From Tubulanus polymorphus (lineage: Eukaryota > Nemertea > Palaeonemertea > Tubulaniformes > Tubulanidae), in contig NC_134028.1 of NCBI RefSeq assembly GCF_964204645.1, positions 10,521,001-10,585,000 on the forward strand: a stretch of DNA of 64,000 nt, in the 5' to 3' direction. Below, piece by piece: positions 1 to 14,100 of this stretch; position 1 is the first letter of the stretch, and every line of letters begins with the position of its first letter. Made by a program: the position numbers and the translations under genes. The notes under the pieces were generated by a model that saw only the letters and a list, made by a program, of their open reading frames with translations, made no database searches and was not told where the DNA came from.

Positions 1-2112
1 TTGAGTCAACAAGTACAAAGTTATTTTAGCAATGAAAATTTAATCGTCATTATAAATGTTAACTATCCACTGGTAAACTTACTAACTTTTGGCAACTGAC
101 CTTAGATCGTGGAATAGTCTCAGGTGGCCTGCTGATCCACTCTTTATTTATACTACTAAAGAAATATACAGTATAAGACGTAAAAAGTATATGAACATAT
201 TATTTATCTTTATATCGCGATAATTCGTGTACGTATGATTGAAAAACGATATTCTATCGAATCTCATGGTACTTATGATTATTGTGTATTAGCAACCCTC
301 CACGGATACGAAGCAGCCTAAGTTTACATCCTACCAAAATTATCCTCGGAACTCTCAGCATTATTTCAAGGGTCGGTCTTAGAAAATATACGAAGGACGT
401 GTTCACAGGTTAACGAGGCCAAAAATCTTCCCCAAAATTTCAAATTTTTACAAGCAAAGATAATATACTTCATGCTTTTGGTGCAGAAAAAAATACATGT
501 CCACAAAATGCAAATTGTGTTTTCAAAGTAAACGATTGAGTGTGGAATTGTTACGAATTCAAGGTTTTCCCATTAACACTCCGGTTTTTTCAATAAGATA
601 AGTCAAACTATTGTTGTGATGGCCAGTTGAATACTTCATCATTATATTGAAAGATATGTTATACTTAATGCATATTTTCTTAGGACTTACAGCTTTCTCT
701 ATAGGTTAGCGTTGTGATCACTCAAAATTAACCATAAGTTTGAATTCTCACTGATCTACTACATCTCTATAACAAAAATATATTTCATATCAGGCAATTA
801 GCTTTGATCTGTGGTCAGTGGACAGCAGCTACGAAACATTTAAAACTACTACATTATCATTCCATCTATTCATGTATATATAATATGATATGATATCTTC
901 TTTGTTCAGTTTAAAAGTCTTGATCGTAAAAGTTTGACAAGTCTCGCATGTTGGTACCGATACGCACGTTCACGCGAGTGAAATGTGCACGTTACAGGCT
1001 CAAATGCGCACGTTACAATTACAAATGGAAACGTTGTTCGTTCAAAACCCTACGTAAAAATCTTATGCATTTTAGCGGAATTTCAAAGTTAGCTCGCTAC
1101 CTACAACAAAAATCGGACAAGACTTTTTCAAGCGACAAATTTAAATGTAAGAGCTAGTAGTACCAACGAAGGATTCACTAAACATATAAATTACTTATGG
1201 GGATTCTGGTTAGCACTGGTAACTGGTCAGTACTGGTCAAGCATTGGTCAGTTAAACAATTTTTAGATTAATGCCCACATCATATTTGACACCAAACAAC
1301 TTAATTGTTTGCAAACAAATAATTTAATATATGGTCAGTACTGGTCATGCATTGGTCAGTTAAAAGACCATGGTCCACGCCACATTTGTTACCAAACATG
1401 ATTGGATTGTGTCGTTTCGAAAATTTATCTGTTGGGCAATTTGTGGTCAGCCCTGGTTCGTTAGGTTCTTATTTTGCGGGCATTTTATCTCGAACCACCG
1501 AAAGACCGAATCACTAATTAATTCACCAGATCGTTAATTGCTGAAAATGAAGATTAGTGTTTAACTAATAGTCCTTGTCTGAACAAAATGTCTCTGGTAT
1601 GGGTCCTATGGAATCATGTCCTTAACTGTACACCGTACTGTACTTTGTACTGTATCTTTTTATGTTCACTACTACCGTAATTGACTATGATGTTTTCAAG
1701 TGGTCTTAAGTACCGCTAATAGCCGAAAGTCGTTGATTTATGTGAAATTTACATACAGCGCCACCCGTTGATAGTAAAACTAACCCGAGCAATACGGGTG
1801 TTAAATAGATACGCTAGCAAACCGGCATTCTCATAATGCTTACGTTTATTGAACATTCATTTCGCAGAAATTGATCATCTATTTAGTGTTAACTAGTTAA
1901 TGAGATAATATCAGGGGCCTAACTGGCCGGCCCCCTATCTTTGCCAAGACACAATCACAATCATAAATGATCCATTTTAGTGTGTGGTGATTCTGTTCAG
2001 ACCACTGCTAGTTATTTTCAATTGACTTTTTCAAAGGGTTGGAAGGGCTGACAAACCAATAAGTTTACTGTTTATTTCCAATTGGTTGATTATTCTGTGG
2101 GGTATAATGCCA
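1..2112. other. No gene recognised (left flank)
   Basis: No exon with convincing coding sequence and splice sites was found on either strand left of the last CHMP6 exon. The only structure I support is the short tandem repeat at 1225-1364. The 69-codon reading frame at 948-1157 resembles no family I know. Confidence 0.4.
1225..1364. repeat. Two-copy direct repeat, 108-bp spacing
   Basis: A 32-bp unit starting GGTCAGTACTGGTCA occurs at 1225-1256 and again at 1333-1364 with one mismatch. The sequence between them is not obviously repeated. Confidence 0.7.
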
Positions 2113-5100
2113 TTAAGAAGCCATCACTGCTTGTTTCTGATCAGTTGATCTTCCTTTCTCTGTAAAAATCAATGAAAAGAGGTGATTAAGTGACATGGAG
2201 CATCATTCTAGATCCAGAATAGATTTATTTTTTACATCATCAAAATGACTACATTAGTGCTATCACTCATGAAAAATATTAGCTGTCAATTTTCATGATT
2301 GGAAGGGGATAGGCATGATGGTCAGGATGTACATAACATGATCTAAGAAAGTTTTAAGGCCGGGTTCAGAAGAAAAGGCATTTCCCAGATAATGCTGCCA
2401 TTTCAATGGCCACTAGTGGGGTCCCTCCCTCAGTATCAGCCATTTTAAAGAAAAAACCCTGAAAAATTTCCGAGAGGATGTATGTCAATTAATAGGATAT
2501 CACAATCTCTGCCTTGACGAACAAGAGCAACCTCCATTGAAAGGCAAGGGTCTGAAACCCATGACACCACCTAAATCTGGCTCTGCATTACAACAGCTAC
2601 TAACAAATAGCTTCAATGAATGAACATCGATTGTATCCAGGGTCGAGTTCATAGGGTATATTGGATTCGCTGAAATGGACCCAGGCCAAGGTCCCAGTGT
2701 AAGGTTTAAGATTCTCATACATGTACCAGTTGTCCTTTAAACTTCAAGGTAAGTCGTGTAAATCTTGTGGCTGTGGACACCTTAAATCAAATAAGTAGGC
2801 TCTGCTGAAGATTCGATTAACTTGTGCACTGAAATATTGCTCTGACTCTTTAAAGGATCAAGTGTAGTAGTCCATTCATCAAAATTCTTATTATGATCTT
2901 ATTCAATAGTTAGCTAACCCATATACTAGTCAACTCAATCATAGAACATGTCATGAGGCCATCCCAAAACCCGACCGACCCGACTTCAAAGGTACCAAGT
3001 GAAAACTTTTCTTCAGGATTCATTGAAATAAATTCTATTTTTGATAGAACAGCCGACCGACTGACCCACTACCGATGTATGAGCTACGTATGTTTGAAGT
3101 CAGGTGTGCATCGTCTGAAAACATGCCTCTATTGTGCCTAGTTTAGGTTTTCCAGGAAACTGGCAGTGTTCCAATAAGCTGCTATTCATTCTTAGTGACT
3201 TATTAGCTGTAAGCTGAAAATGTTTTTGCGCGCATATATTCAATGTACCGTTTCATTTTGAACACAGAGATGACACTCCAGACGAAGTTAGAATTTGAAA
3301 ACTATTCTTGAAATCTAGGCTATAGACAGATTACCTGTGCACAACGCAGATTTTTGATATTGTTTCCATATAAAAATGCTGATAAATTTGGTTTTTTTGC
3401 CCTAAAATTTTGCAAAAAAATATTTCTCCCTACCTACCGACTCATCGAGAAAACTTAAGAGTCGGTGCTACGGCAAACAGACAATTATTTGGGCTGGCCT
3501 GAGCTACAATTTTGCAATTTATTATGAAATTTAAAAATTACAAATTACAAAATTTGTCTTGGTACCAATGTAATAACGAAATACTAAGTAATTCTACCAG
3601 TCTATGCCCCCTGGTGACTAGATAGAATAACCAGTGACTTTGAAACTCACCACAATCATAGAACATGTCATGAGCTACAACCTTGCAATTGCTTGTGATA
3701 ACAAGATATTCTTAGGTACCAATATAAAGTAGAAACACTGAGTCATTCTAGTATTCAACGCCCCCTGGTGACCATATACTTAAATCAATGAGATTGAAAC
3801 TCACAACAATAATAGGAAATACCATGCGCTACAACTTTGCAACTGATTGTGGTCACAAAATATGCAAAGGTTCCCCGATATAAATAGACAAATTGTATAT
3901 TATTCAATATTTAACTCCCAAATTGATTCCAATTCCATGTGAGGAGAGGTATCTTATAAGGCAAAAAAACGATAACTTGTTTCTCATTCCCCAGCTGGGT
4001 CAGATAAATTAACGGTAAAAAATCGTAAAAATAAAATGCTGCCGGCGAGCCTAGAGTTAATACCTTCTTCTTCCAGCTGGGCGGCTCAATACAAGTAGTA
4101 TATGGTAACAATTTTAATTGTTTAAAAACAGGTGCCAATAGTGTGAGGTCGGGACTCAAATCTACTACAACACTCCAAGTCTAGTATCTAGTCCACTCCA
4201 TATGCATCATTTCGACAACTTGTCAAATGACTGTGTGCAAACGAACGAAGGGGGCAAATGAACAATTATAACTTGAACTCTTGTTTCTTAGAAAAATCAT
4301 TGTTTTTGAAGTTGTAATCTAAAAATAAATCAGAATTACATGCAGTTTGTAGGGAAGGTAATTTATATTTCGTTCATGCCGATGACCATGATTCTTGTCT
4401 TGGATTTGGAGAATATATTTCCATTTACTTTTATATTTTTAATTCATAGCACTTACGTAATTAGTATTGTCACGTGATTGAATCATAACTTCCCATTCTA
4501 GTGGCGTTTCTTTGATATTTACTAAAGCTTATTCTATAGAACGCTTTCTAGCCACGAGAGAAGCCACAGTAGTTAGGAATGATCCAAGGTTTGGCAGAGT
4601 CACTACTAGGCAGAGTCACTTGCTTATTGTTTCCATTCTGGATATTTAGAAAAATAGTTGACATGCCCTCCAAAATTGGGAAAAACAGGAAGTTAGGAAT
4701 GATGCAACATCCGGCAATCAAACTAAACCTACAAGCCTATTAGAATGGTATTTGTCAAACAGTGAGATTTTCTGACAACCATATCCTGTACTTATCATTT
4801 TTCTTATTTTAAAAATTTTCAGTGAAAACTATTTTTAAATAAAATTAAAGGCGGCCTGGTGGAAATATATCAAATCTCATACTTTATTATGGAAGAAGTA
4901 AAAATAAAATGCTGCCTGTCGGGTCAATTTTTGGCATACAGCTTTCCTTAATAAATGAGAAACGAGAAACACATAAATAGATTGATAGAAAACATTTATG
5001 TATACATGTTGTACATGTATAATAAAATGCAATGTTGCAATAAATTATGCGAGGGGTTAGGAAAAAGCCAAGTTAATGGCTAATGAAGTGCTAACAATAA

Positions 5101-8100
5101 TGAAACATCAAGACTATGAGTTAAAACTTCTTGATTTTTTCCTCAAAAAACTTTTTTTCGACCTTCAAATGGGTACTGATGACACTAAGATGGCAACCAA
5201 TTTCGTGATAATTGGCTGATCAACAATACCTCATGTATTAAAAGTCCCTTTCCATAGAACACTCATCACAAATTTCAACGAAAAATGGCAAACCAGTAGG
5301 AAGCTACAGGATTCAGAATTCAGACCAAAATTGACATTTTTGCGCACAAAAAAGGCCACAAGACGGCCATCTTGAATTCGATTGACCCAATTTTTCATGT
5401 ACTGATGGACCATTTGATGAAAAAAATATATACGAAAGATCAAGGTAATTCATCGAAGTGTCTTCAAAATTTCCCTCAAAAATGTGTAAAAAGTGCTGAT
5501 TTTGGCAGACGACATTGGCTGCTAGTTGGCCATCTTGACTGACTGGGCCAGTTTTTTGGCTGAAGATGTGTCTAGGGTAGATACATATGTAAACTTTTTT
5601 TCCTTAACTTGGTAGATCAGTGCTTTTTACATAGTAGCTGTTATGGATCCACATATCCAGTATGTGGGGTTACTGGACCATCAATATGAAATTTGAGGGG
5701 TATTTGAGGCGCTTTTCTAGTATGATCACCAAATTTCAGGGTCATTTTCCAAGACAAAAACCGATACATAAAACAGTACTAGTAGAGAGTACTTATTGGA
5801 ATAAGCAAAATACATTTTGGCGCCTACGAATAAGCTTAACAAATTCAACTGTATTCAATAGTTATTCAATTAAACTGTTCGACTTTGTTTTGAGAACTCA
5901 TCTAAGGTCAGGGGCGGATCCAGGCTGGGAGAAAGGGGGGGCTTCCCATCATATGGTGGGCACTTTATTACTTGTGGCACGTGTTGTCAAACCCCCCTCT
6001 GGATCTGTACCTGGGTTTGGGGCTGTTCACAACTGAAGAACGAGCCTTCTTCAAATAGCCATTTTATCACAATAAGTTTCTGAAAACTTTCTATCACAAA
6101 CTGAACTTATCGCAGAATGCTTGTCTATTGGGTCTTTTAGCAACCAATTTGAAAAATCATCAATTTCGGCATTTTGTATGAATAAGTTTGGTCTTCGACC
6201 TTCAGCTCAACTACAAACTTCCAGTAACTGTCTCTAAACCCCTGGGTAAATATTTCTAATCAATTCTTTGCAATCAATTAAGCCTTCCAAAAAATTGTGA
6301 AAGCTAGTCTGGACTCTAGGGGATGATAACAAGGCCTATAGCCCACATATGACCATTGTTCAAACTAATTGCCATCCAGTGTGCACTCAGTAATCAAAGC
6401 AACTACTGTGATTATCATCAAATAACAATATGCATTCACTCCACCTCACTACAATTTATGAAGGGACAAAAAGATACACAACATCCTTGTAAGGAGATAA
6501 CCAGATAAATCCCACAATAAATTCAGCCAAGAGTATATATATTTGCGCAACGTTTTGGCTAAAGACTATTAGAGAAAATGAGAATATTACAAGATATTTA
6601 TACAAGACCAAAACAATAGGAACAGAGTGAGTGAATAAAATGTTGAAAGGGGAATGGATTAAACTAATGACATAACAGCTGGAAAACAATAATAAAATAA
6701 GCAAAGGCAAACAAGGGGCAATATAGATTAAAGTAATTTAAAAACAAAAGACACGAACTAAAGTGATTAAAACGTGAGGACACGCTAAGAGGTAATCAGA
6801 TGGAGGGAATTAATATAAAGGGGGGGGGGGAGAGAAATTTGGAGATCAAAAAGTTGTGAGGGGAGAAACCGTTATTCAAATTAAATCATTGATTATCGCC
6901 TTTCATGTTCCATTCTCTTTATTTTCATCTGATTACCCCTTTGGCTGAATTTATTGTGGGCTAAAACTCAAAATTTGAAATGGGTTTTGGAATTTTAGAG
7001 GTTTTTAAGGGGCTGTAGGAACCCTGCAAGGTGGCACTCCTTAAAAAAGCTGTACATTATTATGAACTGATTTTGACGAAGTCTTTGTAAGCTTCCTAGT
7101 ATGATATTTAATCCACCAAGGCAGAAACCTGCTATCGCTGCTTTGCAGCTATACTTCAACTTGAAACTGATTATGGGAATTTTTTACTTGACTGGAATCA
7201 ATTTCATTGATGGCTGCATAACAACGAAACCCATCAAAAAACTTTTTTCAAACTCAAAATGAGGACTGATGACCCTAAGATGGCTGTCAATTGTGTCACA
7301 CTTGACTGATCAAAGAATCTGTCTTATATGTTTAAGAGCCCTTCTCGAAGTATATCTATCAAGAATTTCATGGAAAAATGCCAACAGAAAAAGGTCCCGA
7401 GATGGTTATTTGTGTCCGATTGACCCAATTTTGGGGGGGATACAAACATAAATGAAAGATCAAGATAATTTCTGAAGTCTGTGTCATGAACTTACGTTGA
7501 TGGCTTCCAAACTTATGTTACCCCAATGAAAACGGTTCTTTTGGTTATTTAGATAGAAATTTAGATTCATTAACCTGATATATGTATTCTAAGACAAACT
7601 TTCAATTTAGTAATTATAAATGCATTTATGACTTAAAGCATATATGAACGTTTCTTAAATAAGGAATTACACATAAAAAAATGGTCATTCAAAACCCTTC
7701 CGAACTTCTCATGTGAAATATCAATGCTGTTCATGATATGCATTCACAGTAATAGCAGGGTTCGAATTTCACGACGGCAATCAACGGCTTTTGCCGACGA
7801 TGTATAGTAAATAGCCGTTGATGTATCTTTGTACCGATGGCTTCAAAATGCCATCTATTAAATTTTCTTAAAAATGTCGCCGACAATTTCAATCACTGAC
7901 ACCAGATTTTGTAATCAAAATTCGGTAAAAATTCTAGAAAGTTTGACATGCAATTGAAAGTTGCAACGGCTGATGCCTTAACTTAATCCTGTACGGTGCT
8001 GCCACCTTGCAAAATTCCTGTGCTAGCACCAACAACTATTTCCGCATAACCACAATATCCCCCTGCACGAAATACGTATCATAAATTGTGGGATTGTCAT

Positions 8101-11100
8101 TCATGTCGTAAATAATCCATGTTAAAAATCAAACATCTAGATTTGAAATTTAGAATGAAACTGCAGAGGTTTGCATACTTTTACTGGGATGCAATATATT
8201 CACTGGACATGCACATGAATTACCTGGTAAATTTTCTGGTACCGACGGTAAGAGAATCTCTGGTACTGACGGTAACTCTACAGCTGACAATGCGTCTAAT
8301 TCTGCTAACACATTTAGTTCATCTTCTTCTGTTAAACTTCCACTTAACATTTCATCTATTTCCTACATTCATAATTTAATAATATTACTCATACATACAT
8401 ATCGTTTTACAACCAAATAATCCCTGGGATCCCTATAACCACTTAGAAGTAAGCTTCAGATTTTCAAAAAATTACCCTTTGATATTCAATTCCTTCTTGA
8501 GTCTCTTCCATAATTTTCTCAACATCTTCAAGAGACATCAACTAAAGACACAAAAATTGAACAAAAAATTAAACTAGGGGTGCAGAGGCACCATACCCCC
8601 TTGAGGAGTTGTTTGAAATGCTCAACATCCCGACAGTTTCAATATTCAACACCCCTGTGGTGTTACAATTTGCAACTAATTGTGGTAACAATATGCCTAG
8701 GTACTAATATTATATGAAATACTAAGAACTTAGTAGTTCCACTTGTCAATGCCTCTAATGAAAACCAATGAAATTCACGACATTCATAGAAAATGCTGCG
8801 ACCAAATACCGATTTTGGACAGGTTCTAAAAAAGCCGCGGCGAATTTACTTAATTTCTTCCAAAACGTGGTATTCAAAGAAAAAAAAAAACGTCATTCGG
8901 TTAATTATTGCTGCAGTTTTCGCAGCTGCAGTCGCTGCATTTTCAACGCCACTGCTACATACATTGCTATTATCTTTTGGATATCTCTGCTATACATCTT
9001 TCCATGATGAGTGAATATTTAGGGTTCCAGTTTGTGATAGAAATGGCGGGGTGAACAGATCAATGACAGATGCAAGTACGACATAACAAATTGACAGAAA
9101 GTAACAATATACCTGATGCATTTTATTGAGCGCTTCATTTCCTTGTTTTAAACCTTGTAAAACTTTACTTTCAATTTGAGAAAATTCTAGATCCGTTACC
9201 TATAATAAAGAAATACAACAGTGATGACCAAAATAGATACCATACTTACTTTTCTATACCGGTACTAATCTTTTTTCTCTGCTCATTTCAAAAGAGGTTC
9301 CAGAATAAAAAAGTTTTGTTTGTTTCTAGCTATGCCCGCAGATACATCCTTCGCAGGGTGGGATACAAGATTCTTTCTAAGTAAGGGTTGAGTATGTAGT
9401 AACTTTGCGTGTCAAAGGTGTAGAGCCACCACTCAGAGCAGCAAATGAAAAGGTTCACTGTCAATTAATCCAATATGGCAACAAAATTTTCATACATTCT
9501 TACTGTCTATTATCATAGAACCACTGCAACCGTAAATTTTCGTGTGGTTCAGCCCAAACCAACTTGGACTTATTGATGCAGTTAGTTCGACTGTGCACCT
9601 AAAGGTTATGCTGGAGCCATAAAGTGTCAGTTCAACCTTTTCCAAGGCCAAATATTTACCATTTGATCTATACCATCCAGTTGTTTATCTGTTTTTTCCA
9701 ATAAAGATTCTTGGAATCTTTTTTTCCTAAGAAGTGACTTTGCTTTACTGTAAAGATAAAGACATGAGACTAGGAGGATTAAGCTGACAGTATATTTATT
9801 TATCAGCCTTGATCCATCAACTCTGCAAGTATGTCTCAGTGCTATGAAGAGGCTTGTATGCGGATTGACTAATTTAAATAAACAGGTAAACTGTGGTAGT
9901 CCATGTAGTTGGGGAGCCGGCTAGCCAAAACACGCTCAAGTATCTTAGACACAAATGAGTTTTATAAAATGTCAGAATTGTTCACTATTGTATGCCCTTG
10001 CTATCATTTTATATGAAACAATAAAGATATATAAAAAAGTATACCGTAGATCCATGAAATAAGTGAAATAATCAATGTTGTTTTTATACATTCTATGTAG
10101 GCTATGCGTACTCATGCTTTTGTTGATTGTCTGAAGTGATGTCATAAAACATGGAGCTGCCGTAAAATGAAGCATGATTGAGTGGCTAATAAATACCTAA
10201 TTTGCGGCTAATTATTGACTTTTCTCCTATTCAGGCATTTTCCAGATGGAACAAATTTACACAAAAATATACCGAACTTTGATTTTCACTGAAATCTTTT
10301 CTCGCCATATCATCTTCGATTGATTAAGTTTTAAATGGCACTAATCACACATCAAAAGTGTATGGAACAAAAGACAGGTATGGATACACAACATTTTGTG
10401 AGCAAGTTATTTCCAAGTCTGCAGAGCCATTATGAAGACTGTTGAAATACAATGAAGTCATAAATCATACATTGATTATGATTGAATCTGAGAAGTTCAA
10501 ATCTGTAATCACTGTCAGAACGCACATTTTCGTCACCTGATGGATCCTTGCTTGCCACGAGCAGAATCCTGCAACTGTGGACTGCTGAGTCTTCAGCATA
10601 CTCTCAGTGAGAATAATACTTACTCTTTCAATCCATCCTTCAGTAACTGTTTGGCAATCTGTCGCTCTTTTTCAAGTTGAATACCAATCTTTTTCTGGTA
10701 TTGTTTCAATTTGTCTCTTTGCTGTTTCAGTTGCTAAAAAGAGAAATCAAGGGAATCAATAGGAAACAGTTGAGGTAAACCCCAGTAAAGGTTAGCATTT
10801 GTTTCTAAATCTCAGATAGGAATATTACACTAAGCCTACAGGAAAGTTGGCATGTGAATCGATGGTCACATTTTACCTTGGGTGATTGGGTCGACTTTTT
10901 TTGCAACTACAGTCTACCTCGGATGTAACGTAGCAGTTGAATAATCGGAGAAGAAATAATTATTATTTGCCTCCTTAAGTAATATCATACTTCTCTTGAT
11001 AACTAATTACCTTTCTTTTAGAAGACATTGTGCTGCTTTAAAACACGCGCTACTGACTACAGCGTATTGTGTAGGGCTATGATATGCCTCTACATGTATG

Positions 11101-14100
11101 TAAGTGCTGTCATGGAAACTATCAATAACTCAGACATGGCAAGTGTGCGTATATACAGTAGTAGGGCTATTGCATTGTATTAACACTTACGTTTTTATCA
11201 GTCGTATTTTTTCTCATTTCTTAATCTTTGCGATACGTTACATCCGAGGATAATTAACTTGATTTGACTAATTGGGACCAAATAATTTATATGATATAAG
11301 TGATCTTCATTATAAAATATACGGTTTTGGTAAGGCTTAATAGAAGGAAAAAATCGGGACCTGGGAAAGAATACGATATAAGTGAATCTACGGTAAATCC
11401 AACGACGTTACATCCGAGGTAGACTGAACTTTCATCAAAGGGTCCAGGGACACCATGCCCACTTGAAATTAAAGCCCCCCCCGGCGAACTGTCACCCTGA
11501 TATAAGTCACATGATAATATTATGATAACTCCACTAGAAAGTTTGTTTTTGGGCCGTTTTTGCCTCAAAATCATCATTATTTTAATACCAGGCCCCACAT
11601 TGGGTTCGATAAATCAAAAGTGAAGACTTGTTACAAATATTTGCAGAAACATGTTTGATCGAATCAATTCAAGAAAGAAAAATAGGTCCATGGACCTCAA
11701 CAGATACAATCTCACCTAAAAAATCACTTCCCCACAGTGTCACAGTTGTGACAATCTTCTGATTGGCTTTTTAAAACTAATATTTCAGCGTTCAGATATT
11801 CCCGAAAAAGCTCAAATAAATTTTAACGAGGCCCTTTTCCAAAATTCAGCTCCATAGGATTTGGAGAATGAATGAATGATTTGTATGAATATATGCTTAG
11901 TTGCAGTCAAAGGGCCTTAGCTCTGGAAACCATGTCCTTTATATTCGCTCCATTTGTATAGTAATAGGCTAAGTCTACGGCTGGCCTAAAATTTAGTTGC
12001 TTGTTGAGAAACCGTTGGCACGTAAGGTACAATAAATAGTTGTTGAATATAATAATAAAATTAATAACCTTTTGATAAATAATATACCTAAAATCGAATC
12101 TTTTAAGTGTGGAATTTATAGGACACCTTGCAAGGTCTGGGATAAAGTTAATTATGGCGAAATGGGTCGAAAACCAACTTAACCAACGTTTTTAAGAACA
12201 TAGATTAGATATTAATTACTTCAAACTAGGGAATGCAGAACTTTGCTAACCCTGTTTTTCAAATATCTCATAATTTTGACTTTGACAACGCCAAATTAGT
12301 TTATCCCTGTGATGATAAACATGAACTAGGGGTCCAGGGACACCATGTCTACTTGGGAAGTGGTTTCAAATGCTCAACAATCCATCAATTTCAATATTCA
12401 ATGCCCCCTGGTGATACTGAAACCAATAACATTGATTCTCACCGCAATCACAGATAATTTCACAAGCTACAATTTTGCAATTGATGGTGATAACAAAATA
12501 TGTCTAGGTACCAATATAATATGAAAAACTCAGTTATTGAATCATTCAATTTTTTTCCACTTATGAAGCTTCTATTCATTAGAAGTGAAAGCTCGTGCAT
12601 CAAATAAATAGTTAACCTATACAGTACTACTCGTCTCGTCACTTATGAATGAGGACTGATGACAAAAAGGGTCACAGGAAAGGGTCATTGGACTACATCC
12701 AATTTCTCTCATGCTGATGGGCCCTTGGGGGATACAAGGGCCCAGAAGCCTCTGACGCTCATATGCTTCACAAGAAAAATTTTTGTAATTCTAGGTGCTG
12801 AGAGAGTTTTCCCAGCATTTGGGGACCATAATAAACTAGTTTAAATTCAGTAATTTTTATGTAGCAGCGATCGTTGGTAGTTTGCTTGAGGCACTTTTCT
12901 GCCCTTGGTAGGCTTATTACGTGCATTAAATAGTTCCATATTCTCATCTATTAATAAATTTCAATTTTATCATTATAGCTTAGGAAGCATTTATAAATTT
13001 CAATTTTCAAAATATTTTGGTGACTGATAAGTTATGATGATGAAGTTTTTCATCTCGATAGGAGACAAGACAAGGAGCCTATTGGCTCATATAGCTCTGC
13101 TGTGTGATTTGAAGAAATAGAAGCTGCATACCTAGGGGGTGCCCCCTTGTGGCCAAATCCAAAAAGGGCTTTATACTTTGTAGGTATTGGTCCATAGACC
13201 ATTCATACCAAATTTGGACATGATCTGATTAAAACTGTAGGACTAAAAGCAATTTGAAGAAATAAAAACTCCATCTCCGGAGCACCCCCTGGTGGACGAA
13301 TCCAAAAAAATGGCTGGGCAACTTCATAGGTCTTGTTCCATAAGACATTCAAACATTCGAATTGATCCGATTAAAACTGTAGGACTAGTAGCAATTTGAA
13401 GAAATAGAAACTCCACCACCAGGGGCACCCCCCGGGGGACGAATCCAAAAAATGGCTCTGTAACTTTCACCCTTTCCAAAGAATACCCTTCACAAATTGC
13501 AATGTGAAATGGCAAACCAGTAGGAAGCTACAGGACTCAGATAAATCTTATCCGTGTTCTGGCTTATAGGCCTATTTGATCCGTTCGAAACTTACCTACA
13601 GGTACGTAATAAATTTCCTGTTTCTCTGGGATATTTCGCTTACTTTTTAGGGTACGAACGAACGGACGGACGAAAAGTGAAGGCAATAGCTAAATCCCAA
13701 GCGGGCTAAAAAACCATTATGCATAGACCAGTGCAGCAGTTTCATTTCTAGAAGTATGGATGACTGACGACCCTTTGATAAACACGTACATGTGGATTCT
13801 AGAAAGTGTCTTTTTAACCGAATCTGACTAGGCCTAGCTGACAAAGTCAGAAAACTAGGGGTCCAGGGACACCAAGCCCACTTGGGAAATGGTTTCAAAT
13901 GCTCAACAATCTAACAATTTCAATATTCAACACCCCCTGGTCACCATATACAACTAGGGGTCCAGGGACAGAATGCCAAAAGTCGCGAACAACACCTGAA
14001 TATCCGATATCATTCCAGGTGCCAATGGTAACAATGTTCAAATTCAAGAAATTTCATAAAATGGAGCATTTTCTCTCTTAGTCAACAGGATTAAAGGAGT

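Larger units (their letters stand above)
2200..8223. other. CHMP6 intron 6, repeat-filled
   Basis: This 6-kb stretch between the last two CHMP6 exons holds fragments of the ~155-bp-unit repeat family (3595-3905, 5130-5600, 7225-7480), a small TIR element at 5909-6013, a fold-back at 6511-6960 and a G run near 6820. I saw no further exons. Confidence 0.6.

Noticed and set aside
3595-3905. CRISPR-like or satellite array
   Set aside because: Only two diverged 155-bp units without short identical repeats; it is a dispersed repeat in an animal genome.
11011-11028. Short ATG frame (MSSKRK) with a GT donor as CHMP6 first exon
   Set aside because: It lies inside the 10910-11426 TIR element; the exon at 19153-19221 gives the myristoylated MG start, the right phase and the exact family length.
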